In this document: in pieces, positions 16,254 through 25,225 of the stretch
Position numbering within the stretch: position 1 is the stretch's first letter
Layout: the number at the start of each line of letters is the position of its first letter
Source of the DNA: an uncultured Granulosicoccaceae bacterium
Lineage (GTDB): Bacteria; Pseudomonadota; Gammaproteobacteria; Granulosicoccales; Granulosicoccaceae
DNA: 34,616 nucleotides
Assembly: GCA_938038175.1 (NCBI GenBank)
Contig: CALHRQ010000025.1
Coordinates: 1 to 34,616, forward strand
Reading direction: 5' to 3'
Program-made: the position numbers and the translations under genes
The notes under the pieces: generated by a model
Seen by the model: only the letters and a program-made list of their open reading frames with translations
Told to the model about the DNA's origin: nothing
The model's database searches: none

Positions 16254-17314
16254 GCTAGTGTCCTGATACAGTCGCGAACCAATGCAGGGCCGCGATAAAT
16301 TAAACCTGTGTAGAGCTGTACAAGATCTGCACCAAAGTCGCGTTTTTCCTGCGCATGCCGGGCCTCCAGTATGCCGCCAACGCCAACGAGCACAGTATCT
16401 GGCCCTAGCAGTTGGCGAACCAGCGCCAATTTTGTGTTGGAAAGCTCTCGAACCGGCGCACCACTGAGCCCGCCTTGCTCTGCAGCATGTTCACTGTCTG
16501 CAACTTTTTGGCGCTCGTTTGTGGTGTTGCCAGCAATCACGCCATCAATCTCATGCTCCAGTACGGCCTGCGTGAAATCAGCTAGCTCCGACTCTGACAT
16601 ATCGGGTGCGATTTTAATCAGAATAGGTCTGTATTGATTATGTTCAGTTGCAAGTTTTGACTGAGTGTCTTTTAACGCTTGTAAAAGCTGCCTTAGAAGT
16701 TGGCCGTGTTGTAGCTCACGCAGTCCCTGGGTGTTTGGGGAAGAAACATTAACCGTTATATAGTCGGCTACCGGATACACTTTTTGCAGACAATGCAGGT
16801 AGTCGTCATTGGCCTTCTCCAGCGGTGTGTTGGCGTTTTTGCCAATGTTGATCCCCAGAACACCTTTGTATTTTCTTGCCTCGGCACGTTTAAGCAGATG
16901 ATCAACCCCTAGATTATTGAAGCCCATACGATTGATTAGGGCCTGGTGCTCTGTTAGCCGAAACATTCTGGGAGTGGGGTTTCCTGGCTGAGGTTTCGGT
17001 GTGACTGTACCGATTTCGATATGGCCAAAACCCATCGCACCCAGTGCGTCTATATAGTCACCGTTTTTATCAAGACCTGCTGCAAGACCAACCTGGTTTT
17101 CAAAATCGAGATTTAAAACCTTGGTTGGGTTTGCGCTGCTTTTATAGCGGTGTTTGATCAGGCTGCCAGCGAATGGCAGGCTTGCCGTTTTTAATGCGAG
17201 ATCATGTGCACGTTCCGGGTCCATTTTGAAAAAAATAGCGCGTGCCAGTGAATACAGCGGGTCGATGGATGCTCCGTCACTTGAGGTCTTGTATTTGAGG
17301 TATGGTTGGGTCAT
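16250..17314 (-). CDS. pyrD: Dihydroorotate dehydrogenase (quinone), class 2
   Basis: PyrD oxidises dihydroorotate to orotate with FMN and passes electrons to the quinone pool at the inner membrane, step four of pyrimidine synthesis. Clear motifs: VGLAAGLDKNGDYIDALGAMGFGHIEIGTVTPKPQPGNPTPRMFRL, NRMGFNNLG, NVSSPNTQGLRELQ (catalytic Ser loop), IKIAPDMS, and the FMN phosphate region LVGVGGI. The N-terminal helices (PLYSLARAIFFKMDPERAHDLAL) are the class 2 membrane-association segment. At 354 residues it is slightly longer than E. coli PyrD (336), because of about 17 extra N-terminal residues; a later start cannot be excluded. It leads a two-gene operon with the DHH phosphoesterase. Confidence 0.96.
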   Translation of the reverse strand: MTQPYLKYKTSSDGASIDPLYSLARAIFFKMDPERAHDLALKTASLPFAGSLIKHRYKSSANPTKVLNLDFENQVGLAAGLDKNGDYIDALGAMGFGHIEIGTVTPKPQPGNPTPRMFRLTEHQALINRMGFNNLGVDHLLKRAEARKYKGVLGINIGKNANTPLEKANDDYLHCLQKVYPVADYITVNVSSPNTQGLRELQHGQLLRQLLQALKDTQSKLATEHNQYRPILIKIAPDMSESELADFTQAVLEHEIDGVIAGNTTNERQKVADSEHAAEQGGLSGAPVRELSNTKLALVRQLLGPDTVLVGVGGILEARHAQEKRDFGADLVQLYTGLIYRGPALVRDCIRTLA

Positions 17315-17421
17315 GCAAAGCGGTTGCTATCGAGGTGCGGACTTTACATTATACCGTGGCTTTAACGGTGCAAGTAAGGCGCTTAAATGAGATACTAAGA
17401 GAAACGCTTCATTGCATCACT

Positions 17422-18870
17422 ATGGCCAAGCAGGGACAACCACCAGATTTAGATGAAGTGCTTAACGACTTGTTGCGTAAATTTGGGCTTGGTGGTGATA
17501 AAAAGCGTCCCGGCTCAGCTACTGATCGCAGCGCTTCGAACAGGCATAGTGGCTCGACCATGCGCGATGCTGCGATACGGCGTAATGCTCTGAGTGAGCG
17601 CGGCAGCTCGCCTTCACAAAAGAGTGGGGGTCGAATTTCACCCTCAGCAACGCCACCGCCGTTTTCACAATCCGAGCACACCAAGGTCCGCCTCAGACGC
17701 AAGCCTAAACAGCCGTTTGTGTTTTATCTGTTTTTAGTTGTGTTTGCTTTTCTTTTTTTTAGAGATATGTTCCCCGATCTTTTGTCGACTCTCTCGTCGA
17801 CATTTCAGGGGGCGTTTAACGATTTAGTTAATGATGTATCTCGATCAGAGCAAGATTGGAGTCTATCTGCAGAAAGTGAATATCCTGCGGTAGTTGAATC
17901 AGTACTGGCATTTTTTGGAGAATTATCCATGTTTGAATCTATGGGCTTTGCGTTGCTGATTGGCGGCGTTATTTTACTGTTTTTATTTTTACGCGCTTTT
18001 GTTCGTATCGTGCCACAAAACGAAGCGTTTATTGTGGAGCGTTTGGGTAAATACGATCGCACATTGTTAGCTGGTTTTCATATCACTATTCCTGTTGTTG
18101 AGCGTGTCGCATACAAACATTCTCTCAAAGAGTATGCAATCGATGTTGCATCGCAACACGCTATTACTCGTGACAACGTCGTGCTGGGTATCGATGGTGT
18201 ACTGTATTTAAAGATTATGGATCCGCGTGCTGCATCATACGGAGTAGACAATCTTGAATTTGCAATTACACAATTAGCGCAAACAAGTATGCGTGCAGAG
18301 ATTGGCAAACTATCACTTGATGATACTTTCGAATCCCGCGAAAACGTCAATGCCAAGGTCACCCAGGCGATAGATGAAGCGTCCGAAGCCTGGGGGACGA
18401 AGGTGCTGCGTTATGAAGTGAAAGACATTACGCCGCCAGCTTCCATACTCGAAGAAATGGAAAAGCAGATGGGTGCTGAACGTCAACGGCGTGTGGATGT
18501 GACAACATCTGAAGGGTATCGCCAGGCGCAAATCAATCAGGCTGAAGGTGATCGTGAAGCACAGATTTTACGTGCGCAGGGCATTGCAGAATCCATGACG
18601 ATTGAAGCCACTGCAAGGGCAGAGGCCATACGTAAAATATCTGAAGCCATAAATGCAGAGGGTGGTAGTGCGGCGGTTGCTCAGCAGTTGGCAGAGCAAT
18701 ACGTTTCCGCATTCGATAAACTGGCACGTGAAGGGACTATTGCACTGTTACCTGGTGATGGTGCAGACGTAGCCAGTATGGTTGCAAAAGCCTATACCGC
18801 ATTTGATGGCTTGAAAGATATTGTGGGTAAACCGGGTGCTGCATCCGGCAGTTTCGGAGAGCGTGAGTGA
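17422..18870 (+). CDS. Stomatin/paraslipin-type SPFH protein with HflK-like N-terminal extension
   Basis: From ATG 17422 the protein has 482 residues. Residues 1-30 (MAKQGQPPDLDEVLNDLLRKFGLGG) closely resemble the HflK N-terminal segment. A Ser/Arg/Pro-rich linker follows, then a first membrane helix near 106-124 (PFVFYLFLVVFAFLFF), about 45 more residues, and a complete paraslipin from residue 170 (MFESMGFALLIGGVILLFLFLRAFVRIVPQNEAFIVERLGKYDRTL). The SPFH core, the EMEKQMGAERQRR coiled coil and the Ala/Glu-rich repeats (QAEGDREAQILRAQGIAES) are typical of QmcA/SLP-2. These proteins make oligomeric membrane scaffolds that organise proteases and lipid domains. It overlaps the NfeD gene by 4 nt, the classic stomatin-NfeD pair. 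The track start at 17302 overlaps pyrD and is unlikely. A second in-frame start exists at 17929. Confidence 0.87.
   Translation: MAKQGQPPDLDEVLNDLLRKFGLGGDKKRPGSATDRSASNRHSGSTMRDAAIRRNALSERGSSPSQKSGGRISPSATPPPFSQSEHTKVRLRRKPKQPFVFYLFLVVFAFLFFRDMFPDLLSTLSSTFQGAFNDLVNDVSRSEQDWSLSAESEYPAVVESVLAFFGELSMFESMGFALLIGGVILLFLFLRAFVRIVPQNEAFIVERLGKYDRTLLAGFHITIPVVERVAYKHSLKEYAIDVASQHAITRDNVVLGIDGVLYLKIMDPRAASYGVDNLEFAITQLAQTSMRAEIGKLSLDDTFESRENVNAKVTQAIDEASEAWGTKVLRYEVKDITPPASILEEMEKQMGAERQRRVDVTTSEGYRQAQINQAEGDREAQILRAQGIAESMTIEATARAEAIRKISEAINAEGGSAAVAQQLAEQYVSAFDKLAREGTIALLPGDGADVASMVAKAYTAFDGLKDIVGKPGAASGSFGERE
17917..17931 (+). promoter_or_regulatory. Strong internal Shine-Dalgarno and in-frame ATG in the SPFH gene
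   Basis: GGAG (17917-17920) lies 8 nt before an ATG at 17929 that is in frame with the long ORF. It begins the protein exactly where ordinary paraslipins begin (MFESMGFALL, 313 residues). The upstream ATG at 17422 has no visible Shine-Dalgarno sequence. A short canonical stomatin may therefore be made from, or instead of, the long form. Confidence 0.5.
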
Positions 18871-19319
18871 TTATTTTCAATCCCTTCTGGTTGTTTCTTG
18901 TTGTGGGTGTTGCTCTTGTTAGTATTGAGCTGGTTGTTTTTCAGTTCAGCACCTTCTGGTTGTTATTTATCGGGCTGGGTGCGCTGGTTGCGGCTAGCTA
19001 TGCCTGGTTGGTTAGCGATGCCAGTTATTTGTCTACAACGGCTGTATTTGTGGTGGCGTCGGTGGCTATTACCGCGATCCTGTTTGCACCGATTCGTCGT
19101 TGGCAAAATAAACCTTCGGCTATGCCTGATCATGATGCCATCGGGCAACGGGTTGTCGTTGATGAAGCAATAAGTGCAGGTCAGGCCGGTATGGTAAGTT
19201 GGTCCGGCACGGATTGGCAGGCAGAGTTGGCAGATGGGAATACTGATACACTGGCCGTTGGCGATTCTGCAGAAGTCGTGGCGGTCCGTGGTATACGGCT
19301 GTTTGTGAAAAAGCTTTGA
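18867..19319 (+). CDS. NfeD-like membrane protein (stomatin partner)
   Basis: This 150-residue protein starts at GTG 18867, overlapping the SPFH stop by 4 nt (GTGA), with GGAGAG upstream. It has membrane helices near 5-25 (WLFLVVGVALVSIELVVF), 28-50 (FWLLFIGLGALVAASYAWLV) and 55-73 (STTAVFVVASVAITAILFA), then a small C-terminal OB-like beta domain (IGQRVVVDEAISAGQAGMVSWSGTDWQAELADG...VVAVRGIRLFVKK). This is the short NfeD1b type, without the ClpP-like protease domain, as in E. coli QmcA-YbbK. It is expected to act with the SPFH protein as a membrane microdomain or quality-control pair. Confidence 0.9.
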   Translation: MIIFNPFWLFLVVGVALVSIELVVFQFSTFWLLFIGLGALVAASYAWLVSDASYLSTTAVFVVASVAITAILFAPIRRWQNKPSAMPDHDAIGQRVVVDEAISAGQAGMVSWSGTDWQAELADGNTDTLAVGDSAEVVAVRGIRLFVKKL

Positions 19320-20362
19320 AACTATATCCAGACAAGATTGATGCGCATTTACAACGCCAAAGTGCGCCAGTGTATCTGCTGCACGGCGACGAGCCTTACC
19401 AGTTAATGCAAATTGGCGACAAGCTGCGTGTGTATGCTAAAAACAGTGGCTTTGATGAACGTCAGGTTATTGTTGCAACTGAAGATGCCGATTGGGCGCA
19501 ATTTCGCGAAGCTGCGGACAGCATGTCATTGTTTGCCGAAAAGCGCCTGATAGAACTGCGCCTGCCAACAGGAAAGCCAGGACGTACTGGTAGTGAAATA
19601 CTTAAACAGTATTGCCTGAATCCAGCTGACGATGTTTTGTTGCTGATTACCAGCGCTAAGCTTGATCGAGGTGCAGCGAGCAGTGCCTGGTTTAAAGCGA
19701 TAGATAAAGTCGGTGTCACCATTGCTGTCTGGCCACTGGATGTGCAAAATTTAAAGCGCTGGATAGAAACCAAACTGGCAGGCCAGGGTCTGCAGGCCAC
19801 AGAAGAAGCCGTTGCGTTAATAACCGCACGGGTCGAAGGGAATATGCTGGCAGCGAGTCAGGAGATTGAGCGTTTGGCTTTGCTGCATCCGGCAGGTTCG
19901 CTCAGTGCTGATGATGTATTGGCCGCAGTCGCTGACAGCGCACGCTATTCAATTGCCGATTTGGTTCAGGCGGCATTGCAGGGTCAGTCGGTGCGTACTG
20001 TTAAAATAATTCGTGGTCTGCGAGGCGAGGCTGTCGCTCCAGTGATGGTCTTGTGGACGTTGGCTGGTGAAATCAGAAGCGGTACGCGCGCTGCTGAAGC
20101 ACATGAAAAAGGTATGGCCCTGGATGCAGCGCTTAAAAGTGCGCAGGTTTGGCAAAGCCGGGTGGCGCCACTTAAGCAAGCGATAAAACGGCACGATGCT
20201 CGCAGTTGGTTGAGCATGCTGTCTGCTTCTACCATGTTGGATCGAGTGATCAAAGGCCATGCACAGGGTGATGTCTGGGATGAACTAGAGTCACTTTGTA
20301 TGCAGCTGGCGGGCAGTAAAGAAAGCATGAGAATAAAACAATCCCTCACGCATTCTATTTAA
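19316..20362 (+). CDS. holA: DNA polymerase III delta subunit
   Basis: HolA is the clamp-opening subunit of the replicative clamp loader. The N-terminus MKLYPDKIDAHLQRQSAPVYLLHGDEPYQLMQIGDKLR matches the family (usually M-R-L-x-P-E-Q-L...P-x-Y-L-x-x-G-D-E-P). The AAA+-like first half continues with LRLPTGKPGRTGSEILKQYC; a helical second half (EAVALITARVEGNMLAASQEIERLALL, DSARYSIADLVQAALQG) and a C-terminal collar helix region follow. The 348-residue length fits E. coli delta (343). The start is TTG at 19316, overlapping the NfeD stop by 4 nt; the start is fixed by N-terminal homology. In other gammaproteobacteria holA usually follows lptE, so linkage to a stomatin-NfeD pair is unusual as far as I know. 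Confidence 0.93.
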   Translation: MKLYPDKIDAHLQRQSAPVYLLHGDEPYQLMQIGDKLRVYAKNSGFDERQVIVATEDADWAQFREAADSMSLFAEKRLIELRLPTGKPGRTGSEILKQYCLNPADDVLLLITSAKLDRGAASSAWFKAIDKVGVTIAVWPLDVQNLKRWIETKLAGQGLQATEEAVALITARVEGNMLAASQEIERLALLHPAGSLSADDVLAAVADSARYSIADLVQAALQGQSVRTVKIIRGLRGEAVAPVMVLWTLAGEIRSGTRAAEAHEKGMALDAALKSAQVWQSRVAPLKQAIKRHDARSWLSMLSASTMLDRVIKGHAQGDVWDELESLCMQLAGSKESMRIKQSLTHSI

Positions 20363-20421
20363 GATAATTAAACCGGTCTCCTTTAACGGATACACGGGTG
20401 AAACTTCGAGATAATTAAACT

Positions 20422-21816
20422 ATGACGCAACAACTCATTGCCAGCGTTATTAAAGAAAAAAACATTGGTAGCGACGTGACGATAAAGGGCTGGGTTCGCA
20501 GTCGCCGTGATTCAAAAGCCGGTTTGTCTTTTATCGCTGTGTACGACGGCTCCTGTTTTGATGCGATGCAGGTTATAGCAGATAACACACTTGAAAACTA
20601 CGCTAGAGAAGTTCAAAAATTATCATCGGGTTGCGCCGTCGAAGTCACCGGTGCATTGGCAGAGTCACAAGGTAAGGGGCAGGCTGTTGAAGTGGTGGCT
20701 TCGCATATTAATGTCGTTGGCTGGGTCGACGATCCAGAAACTTACCCCATTGCGAAAAAACGTCATACCTTTGAATACCTTCGCAGCGTAGCGCATTTGC
20801 GTCCACGCACAAACGCCTTTGGCGCTATCAGCCGTGTTCGCTCAACCTTGTCCAGCGCCATTCATCGTTACTATCACGAACGGCATTTTCACTGGGTTAA
20901 TACACCATTGATAACCACAAGCGACTGTGAAGGTGCGGGTGAACTCTTCCGCGTAAGCACGCTGGATTTATTAAATACGCCAACCGATGATAAAGGTGCC
21001 GTTGATTTTGATAAGGACTTTTTTGCCAGCGAAGCTTTTTTAACGGTTTCCGGACAGCTGAATGCCGAAGCCTATGCGCAAGCCTTAACGCGGGTTTATA
21101 CCTTTGGTCCAACGTTTCGTGCCGAAAATTCTAATACCAGCAGACATCTGGCGGAATTCTGGATGGTAGAACCTGAAGTGGCCTTTGCTGATCTGAACGA
21201 CAATGCAACGCTGGCAGAAGATTTTTTAAAGTATCTGTTTGCAGCTGTTCTTGATGAGTGCGAAGACGATATGGCGTTCTTTGCACAGCGTGTAGATAAA
21301 GAAGCGGTAAATCGTTTGCAGCAAGTTGTCAGTGCTGATTTTGAACGTATGGATTATTCTGATGCCATTGACATTTTAAAGAATACCAAAAAGAAGTTTG
21401 AATTCCCTGTGAGCTGGGGGCTCGACTTGCAATCAGAGCACGAACGCTTCCTGGCCGAAGAGCATGTCGGCAAGCCAATAGTTTTGATGAACTACCCCAA
21501 AGAAATTAAAGCGTTTTATATGCGCCTTAATGATGATGAACGTACAGTGGCGGCGATGGATGTATTAGCACCGGGTATTGGTGAAATCATCGGTGGCAGC
21601 CAGCGTGAAGAACGGCTGGATTATCTGGATAAACGCCTTGAAGAGCAAAATCTGGCTGAGCATCTTGGCTGGTACCGGGATCTTCGTCGTTACGGCACCA
21701 CGCCACATGCCGGTTTTGGTTTAGGTTTTGAGCGCCTTGTAACCTACGTTACTGGCATGGAAAATATACGTGATGCGATACCCTTCCCGCGTGTGCCCAG
21801 AAGCGCACCGTTTTAG
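20422..21816 (+). CDS. asnS: Asparaginyl-tRNA synthetase
   Basis: AsnRS is a cytoplasmic class IIb synthetase that charges tRNA-Asn with asparagine. The N-terminal OB-fold anticodon-binding domain (residues 15-110) includes [27 protein letters not shown]. The catalytic domain carries class II motif 2 as [31 protein letters not shown], whose [12 protein letters not shown] is diagnostic of AsnRS over AspRS. Motif 3 is [29 protein letters not shown]. The 464-residue length matches E. coli AsnS (466). The start at ATG 20422 follows a 59-bp gap after holA. Presence of asnS suggests direct Asn-tRNA charging rather than only the amidotransferase route. Confidence 0.97.
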   Translation: MTQQLIASVIKEKNIGSDVTIKGWVRSRRDSKAGLSFIAVYDGSCFDAMQVIADNTLENYAREVQKLSSGCAVEVTGALAESQGKGQAVEVVASHINVVGWVDDPETYPIAKKRHTFEYLRSVAHLRPRTNAFGAISRVRSTLSSAIHRYYHERHFHWVNTPLITTSDCEGAGELFRVSTLDLLNTPTDDKGAVDFDKDFFASEAFLTVSGQLNAEAYAQALTRVYTFGPTFRAENSNTSRHLAEFWMVEPEVAFADLNDNATLAEDFLKYLFAAVLDECEDDMAFFAQRVDKEAVNRLQQVVSADFERMDYSDAIDILKNTKKKFEFPVSWGLDLQSEHERFLAEEHVGKPIVLMNYPKEIKAFYMRLNDDERTVAAMDVLAPGIGEIIGGSQREERLDYLDKRLEEQNLAEHLGWYRDLRRYGTTPHAGFGLGFERLVTYVTGMENIRDAIPFPRVPRSAPF

Positions 21817-21883
21817 GTTATTCGGCAGTAGGATTTGAACGTCAAGCGAGTTACAATTTGGATAAGGCTTTGGAGTAGGTAAA

Positions 21884-22612
21884 ATGCAATATCCTGGTAA
21901 TAGCCAACATACTGAAAATACTCTTTTAGGTCGGCGCTCGTGTTCATTTGCCGGCCGATCTACAGGTCGCCGTTCCGGCGGCTTTACCTTGGTAGAAATC
22001 GCTATTGTACTTGTCATTGTCGGGCTCATTCTCGGTGGCGTTTTTAAAGGTCAGGCCCTGATAGATTCGGCGCGAGTCCGCTCAATTTCTGCAGATGTAT
22101 CAGGCATCCGGGCCGCCTGGTACTCTTTTCAAGAACGTTACCGCTCCATCCCTGGGGATTTCCCCAATGCGCAAACCCAGATCGACAGTGCAGCCTTGCA
22201 GGGTAACGGCAACGGCAGAATTGATGATAGCCAGGAACGTGCTGCAGTCTGGCAACAATTGGCTTTGGCTGGCTTTATTTCCGGCAGCTTTAATGGTGAG
22301 CGTGGTGCAACTGGTACAGCTTCAGATGTAGAGTGCGGGCAGGGCACATGCCCATCCAACCCGTTTAATGGGTATTACAAAATCAGCTATAGCGCGCAGG
22401 CCGCCGATGTCGATGGGCTTGCACACGAAATTTTCACTGGTGCGCAAATCCCGGTCAATATTCTCTCCCAGCTGGATCTAAAACTTGATGACGGTTTGCC
22501 TGCCTCGGGCCGTTTCCGAGTACACCGTTCCTACTTAAACGCCTGCACGCGTGATGGCCAGTGGGATGTTGCGACAGCGCATGCAAACTGTGCGGCTGTG
22601 TTAAGAGAATAA
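21884..22612 (+). CDS. Orphan type IV prepilin-like (pseudopilin) protein with long leader
   Basis: The protein has a prepilin cleavage/methylation site: GG33|F34TLVEIAIVLVIVGLILGGVFKGQALIDSARV. Glu at +5 and the hydrophobic N-terminal helix are intact. The leader is 33 residues, rich in Arg/Ser (RRSCSFAGRSTGRRSGG), much longer than the 5-15 of most prepilins. The start is supported by GGAGTAGGT just upstream, and no in-frame internal start codon exists before the site. The C-terminal part (residues 60-242) is globular, with SIPGDFPNAQ and Cys pairs (VECGQGTCPSN; ACTRDGQW...ANCA). It lacks neighbouring pil or gsp genes, so it must rely on PilD and an assembly machine encoded elsewhere. The role in pilus, secretion or adhesion is unknown. 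Confidence 0.85.
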   Translation: MQYPGNSQHTENTLLGRRSCSFAGRSTGRRSGGFTLVEIAIVLVIVGLILGGVFKGQALIDSARVRSISADVSGIRAAWYSFQERYRSIPGDFPNAQTQIDSAALQGNGNGRIDDSQERAAVWQQLALAGFISGSFNGERGATGTASDVECGQGTCPSNPFNGYYKISYSAQAADVDGLAHEIFTGAQIPVNILSQLDLKLDDGLPASGRFRVHRSYLNACTRDGQWDVATAHANCAAVLRE

Positions 22613-22641
22613 AAGTTAAGAGAAAAAGTTAAGAGAAAAAA
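22600..22641 (+). repeat. Short tandem repeat GTTAAGAGAA(n) x3 over a stop codon
   Basis: Three consecutive units occur: GTTAAGAGAATAAAA, GTTAAGAGAAAAA and GTTAAGAGAAAAAA. The prepilin stop TAA lies in the first unit. The purine-rich array looks like slippage expansion. No function is evident. Confidence 0.6.
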
Positions 22642-22655
22642 TCAGTTGTTTCCGG

Positions 22656-22673
22656 AGTCGCGAATCAGCGACT
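22656..22673. terminator. Possible stem-loop between convergent prepilin and glnG genes
   Basis: AGTCGC-gaatca-GCGACT is a perfect 6-bp stem with a 6-nt loop in the 111-bp gap between the two convergent stops. There is no T-run, so intrinsic termination is uncertain. Confidence 0.35.
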
Positions 22674-22723
22674 GACTGGATCGGCACTCGCATACTCAAA
22701 ACACACCGCAGACACAAGCGCTT

Positions 22724-24136
22724 TTAATCAAGCTCCAGTTCTTTAATTTTACGCGTCAGTGTGTTCCTGCCCCAACCCAGTAAGCGTGCTGCTTCCTGAC
22801 GTCTGTCTTGTGTTTTATTCAATGCAACCTGTATCAAGATGCGTTCAAACGTGGGCGTGGCTTTTGATAATAAATCCACCTCACCATCATGCAGTTGTTT
22901 GTTTGCCCATTGTCTGAATCCGGTTTCCCAGTCGGTCTCTACCTTTACTGGCATATCCTGATTGTGTTTGGGCAGGTCGCTGATTTGAAGTTCGCTACCA
23001 CTGGCCATAACGCTTAACCAGTGAGCCGTGTTCTGTAACTGTCTGACATTACCTGGCCACGGAAGGGATGATACAAATTCAGAGAATTCGCGTGTCATCA
23101 CTTTAGCTGGTTCATTGATTTCTTCGGCAGCACGAGCTAAAAAGTGTTCCAGTAGCAGTGGAATGTCTTCTCGTCGCTCACGTAAGGGTGGTGCCTCAAT
23201 GCGGATAACATTTAGACGGTGAAAAAGATCTTCTCTAAATTCGTTGTCTGCAACGCGTTTTTCAAGGTCCTGGTGCGTTGCCGCAATGATGCGCACATCC
23301 ACCTTTACAGGAACATGGCCACCCACTTTATAAAACTGTCCGTCAGCTAATACACGCAGTAAGCGAGTTTGCAGAGTTGCAGGCATATCACCAATTTCAT
23401 CAAGAAACAGTGTGCCGCCATCGGCCTGCTCGAAGCGCCCAATGCGTGTAACTTGTGCACCAGTGAAAGCCCCTTTTTCATGACCAAATAATTCAGATTC
23501 CATTAGATCGTGTGGAATAGCAGCCATGTTCAACGCAACAAATGGCTTGCCTGAGCGCGGGCTATGGCGGTGTAATGCTTGTGCAATCAATTCTTTTCCC
23601 GTACCTGATTCGCCGTTAATCAGCACAGTAATGCGAGATTTGGCAAGACGGCCGATTGCCTTGAAAACCTCTTGCATAGCCGGTGCTTCTCCTATCAGGT
23701 CATCCGCACTGCTTTCCAGAAGTGGGTTAGCCGTTTTAGGTTTGCTGCCCGCCGAATTGGCACTATGTAAAGCGCAAGCGCGTTGCGTTCGTTCTATAAC
23801 GGTATCAACATCAAACGGTTTCGGAATGTATTCGAACGCACCTTCCTCAAACGCAGCTACCGTGCTATCAAGATCAGAATAGGCTGTCATGATTAGTATG
23901 GGTAGATCCGGGTGTACTGCTTTAAGTTGTTTAAGCAGTGATAAGCCATCGGAACCCGGCATGCGTATGTCGCTGATAACTGCGTCAGGTGGTAAGGCAT
24001 TGTTGCGCACAAGCTCTAGTGCTTCATCTGCTGTTTCAAATGTCGTGACGTCCATCTCGGCCTGTTTGAGTGCTTTCTCCAGTACCCAGCGAATGGATTG
24101 ATCGTCGTCAATTACCCAGACATTTTCCGAGCTCAT
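22724..24136 (-). CDS. glnG: Nitrogen regulator NtrC (sigma-54 activator)
   Basis: NtrC is the response regulator that, when phosphorylated by NtrB, activates sigma-54 promoters under nitrogen limitation. The receiver domain (1-120) has IDDD (10-12) and phospho-acceptor Asp56 ([11 protein letters not shown]). The AAA+ domain has GESGTGKE (Walker A), GAFTGA (sigma-54 contact loop), [11 protein letters not shown] (Walker B) and the arginine-finger region. The C-terminal Fis-type HTH is [23 protein letters not shown]. The 470-residue length is the same as the enteric protein. The ATG overlaps the glnL stop by 4 nt, so the pair is coupled. It ends the glnL-glnG operon. Confidence 0.97.
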   Translation of the reverse strand: MSSENVWVIDDDQSIRWVLEKALKQAEMDVTTFETADEALELVRNNALPPDAVISDIRMPGSDGLSLLKQLKAVHPDLPILIMTAYSDLDSTVAAFEEGAFEYIPKPFDVDTVIERTQRACALHSANSAGSKPKTANPLLESSADDLIGEAPAMQEVFKAIGRLAKSRITVLINGESGTGKELIAQALHRHSPRSGKPFVALNMAAIPHDLMESELFGHEKGAFTGAQVTRIGRFEQADGGTLFLDEIGDMPATLQTRLLRVLADGQFYKVGGHVPVKVDVRIIAATHQDLEKRVADNEFREDLFHRLNVIRIEAPPLRERREDIPLLLEHFLARAAEEINEPAKVMTREFSEFVSSLPWPGNVRQLQNTAHWLSVMASGSELQISDLPKHNQDMPVKVETDWETGFRQWANKQLHDGEVDLLSKATPTFERILIQVALNKTQDRRQEAARLLGWGRNTLTRKIKELELD

Positions 24137-25200
24137 AGTATCTCCAGTGGGATCAGTACAGTGAACGCGGTATTGCCTGGCTCACTGCGGCATTCAATAA
24201 GTCCGCCCAGTTGATTCATTATTGACTGAGCGATGGATAACCCAAGGCCGCTACCTGCTGCAGTACCTGAAACCATGGGATAAAAAATTTGATCAATCAG
24301 AGCTTCCGGCACACCTGGTCCGTTATCAATAATTTCAATGGCGGCGACAAGTGGATGCCTGTCACCACCGATAGTAAAGCTACTGATAACGCGTGAGCGA
24401 AATACGATATCACCACTTTCACCAGTAGCGTTGATCGCATTACCAACAATGTTGAGAAGCACCTGCACGAGTCGATCGCGGTCGCTAATGAATTCTGGAA
24501 TGCTGGGGTCGTAGTCGATACGGATTTGCAAATTTTGAGGCGAACCAACGCGTGAGATTTTTCTAACGTGCTCCAGTACTTCATGAATGTTGACTGGGTC
24601 TTGTCTGGGGCGTGTGCTTGGCCCAAGCATCCGATCAATTAGTTCGCGCAGGCGATCTGCCTCACGAATAATGATTGATGTGTAGTCTTCAAGATCAGGG
24701 TCTTTGAGTTGCTTCGACAGTAATTGTGCCGCGCCGCGCAAGCCACCAAGCGGGTTCTTGACTTCGTGTGCCAGGCCACGCAACAGTGAACGTGCGTGTT
24801 CCTGCTGAGACAATAAAGCCTCTTCCCGTGCAATACGCAGCGGTCGATCAATAGCGTTGAGTTCTAAGAGCAGGCCGTTTTGCTGTCGCTCGGTTCGATG
24901 CGGTGTTATTGCGCAATCGATTTGTGTTGGGCTTTTACCATGCGGCTCAATAATGATCTGTCTGTCGGTAAAGGGTTGATCCAGATCCAGTGCGTCGCGC
25001 ATACGCAGAAGCAGGCTATCAGGTAGGTTGGTGACCTGTATTATGCGTTTACCCACAATCCGGCCCAGGCTTGCTCCAAAAATTTGCTCTGCCGCAGCAT
25101 TCAAATACACCACACGCAGTTTGTCGTCGAGCAGCAGTACAGCAGTCGAGAGTTGATCCAGCAGGGCAAATTCACCCAATATGTCGGCTTGAGGTGTCAT
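24133..25200 (-). CDS. glnL: Nitrogen sensor histidine kinase/phosphatase NtrB
   Basis: NtrB is the soluble PII-controlled histidine kinase for NtrC. The 355 residues comprise a PAS domain (10-115; VYLNAAAEQIFGASLGRIVGK), a HisKA domain with phospho-His145 in RGLAHEVKNPLGGLRGAAQLL, and an HATPase with an N-box (LLNIVGNAINAT), IIDNGPGVP and GSGLGLSIAQSI. There is no membrane segment, as expected. It is first in the glnL-glnG operon. Upstream lies a 409-bp intergenic region with NtrC-type palindromes, whereas in most relatives glnA or the DUF4124 gene is adjacent. Confidence 0.96.
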   Translation of the reverse strand: MTPQADILGEFALLDQLSTAVLLLDDKLRVVYLNAAAEQIFGASLGRIVGKRIIQVTNLPDSLLLRMRDALDLDQPFTDRQIIIEPHGKSPTQIDCAITPHRTERQQNGLLLELNAIDRPLRIAREEALLSQQEHARSLLRGLAHEVKNPLGGLRGAAQLLSKQLKDPDLEDYTSIIIREADRLRELIDRMLGPSTRPRQDPVNIHEVLEHVRKISRVGSPQNLQIRIDYDPSIPEFISDRDRLVQVLLNIVGNAINATGESGDIVFRSRVISSFTIGGDRHPLVAAIEIIDNGPGVPEALIDQIFYPMVSGTAAGSGLGLSIAQSIMNQLGGLIECRSEPGNTAFTVLIPLEIL

Positions 25201-25225
25201 GTTGTTTTAATAAGTAGCAAGTAAT

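Noticed and set aside
17302-17421. Extended N-terminus of the SPFH ORF
   Set aside because: It overlaps the divergent pyrD start, and the HflK-like protein sequence begins only at 17422.
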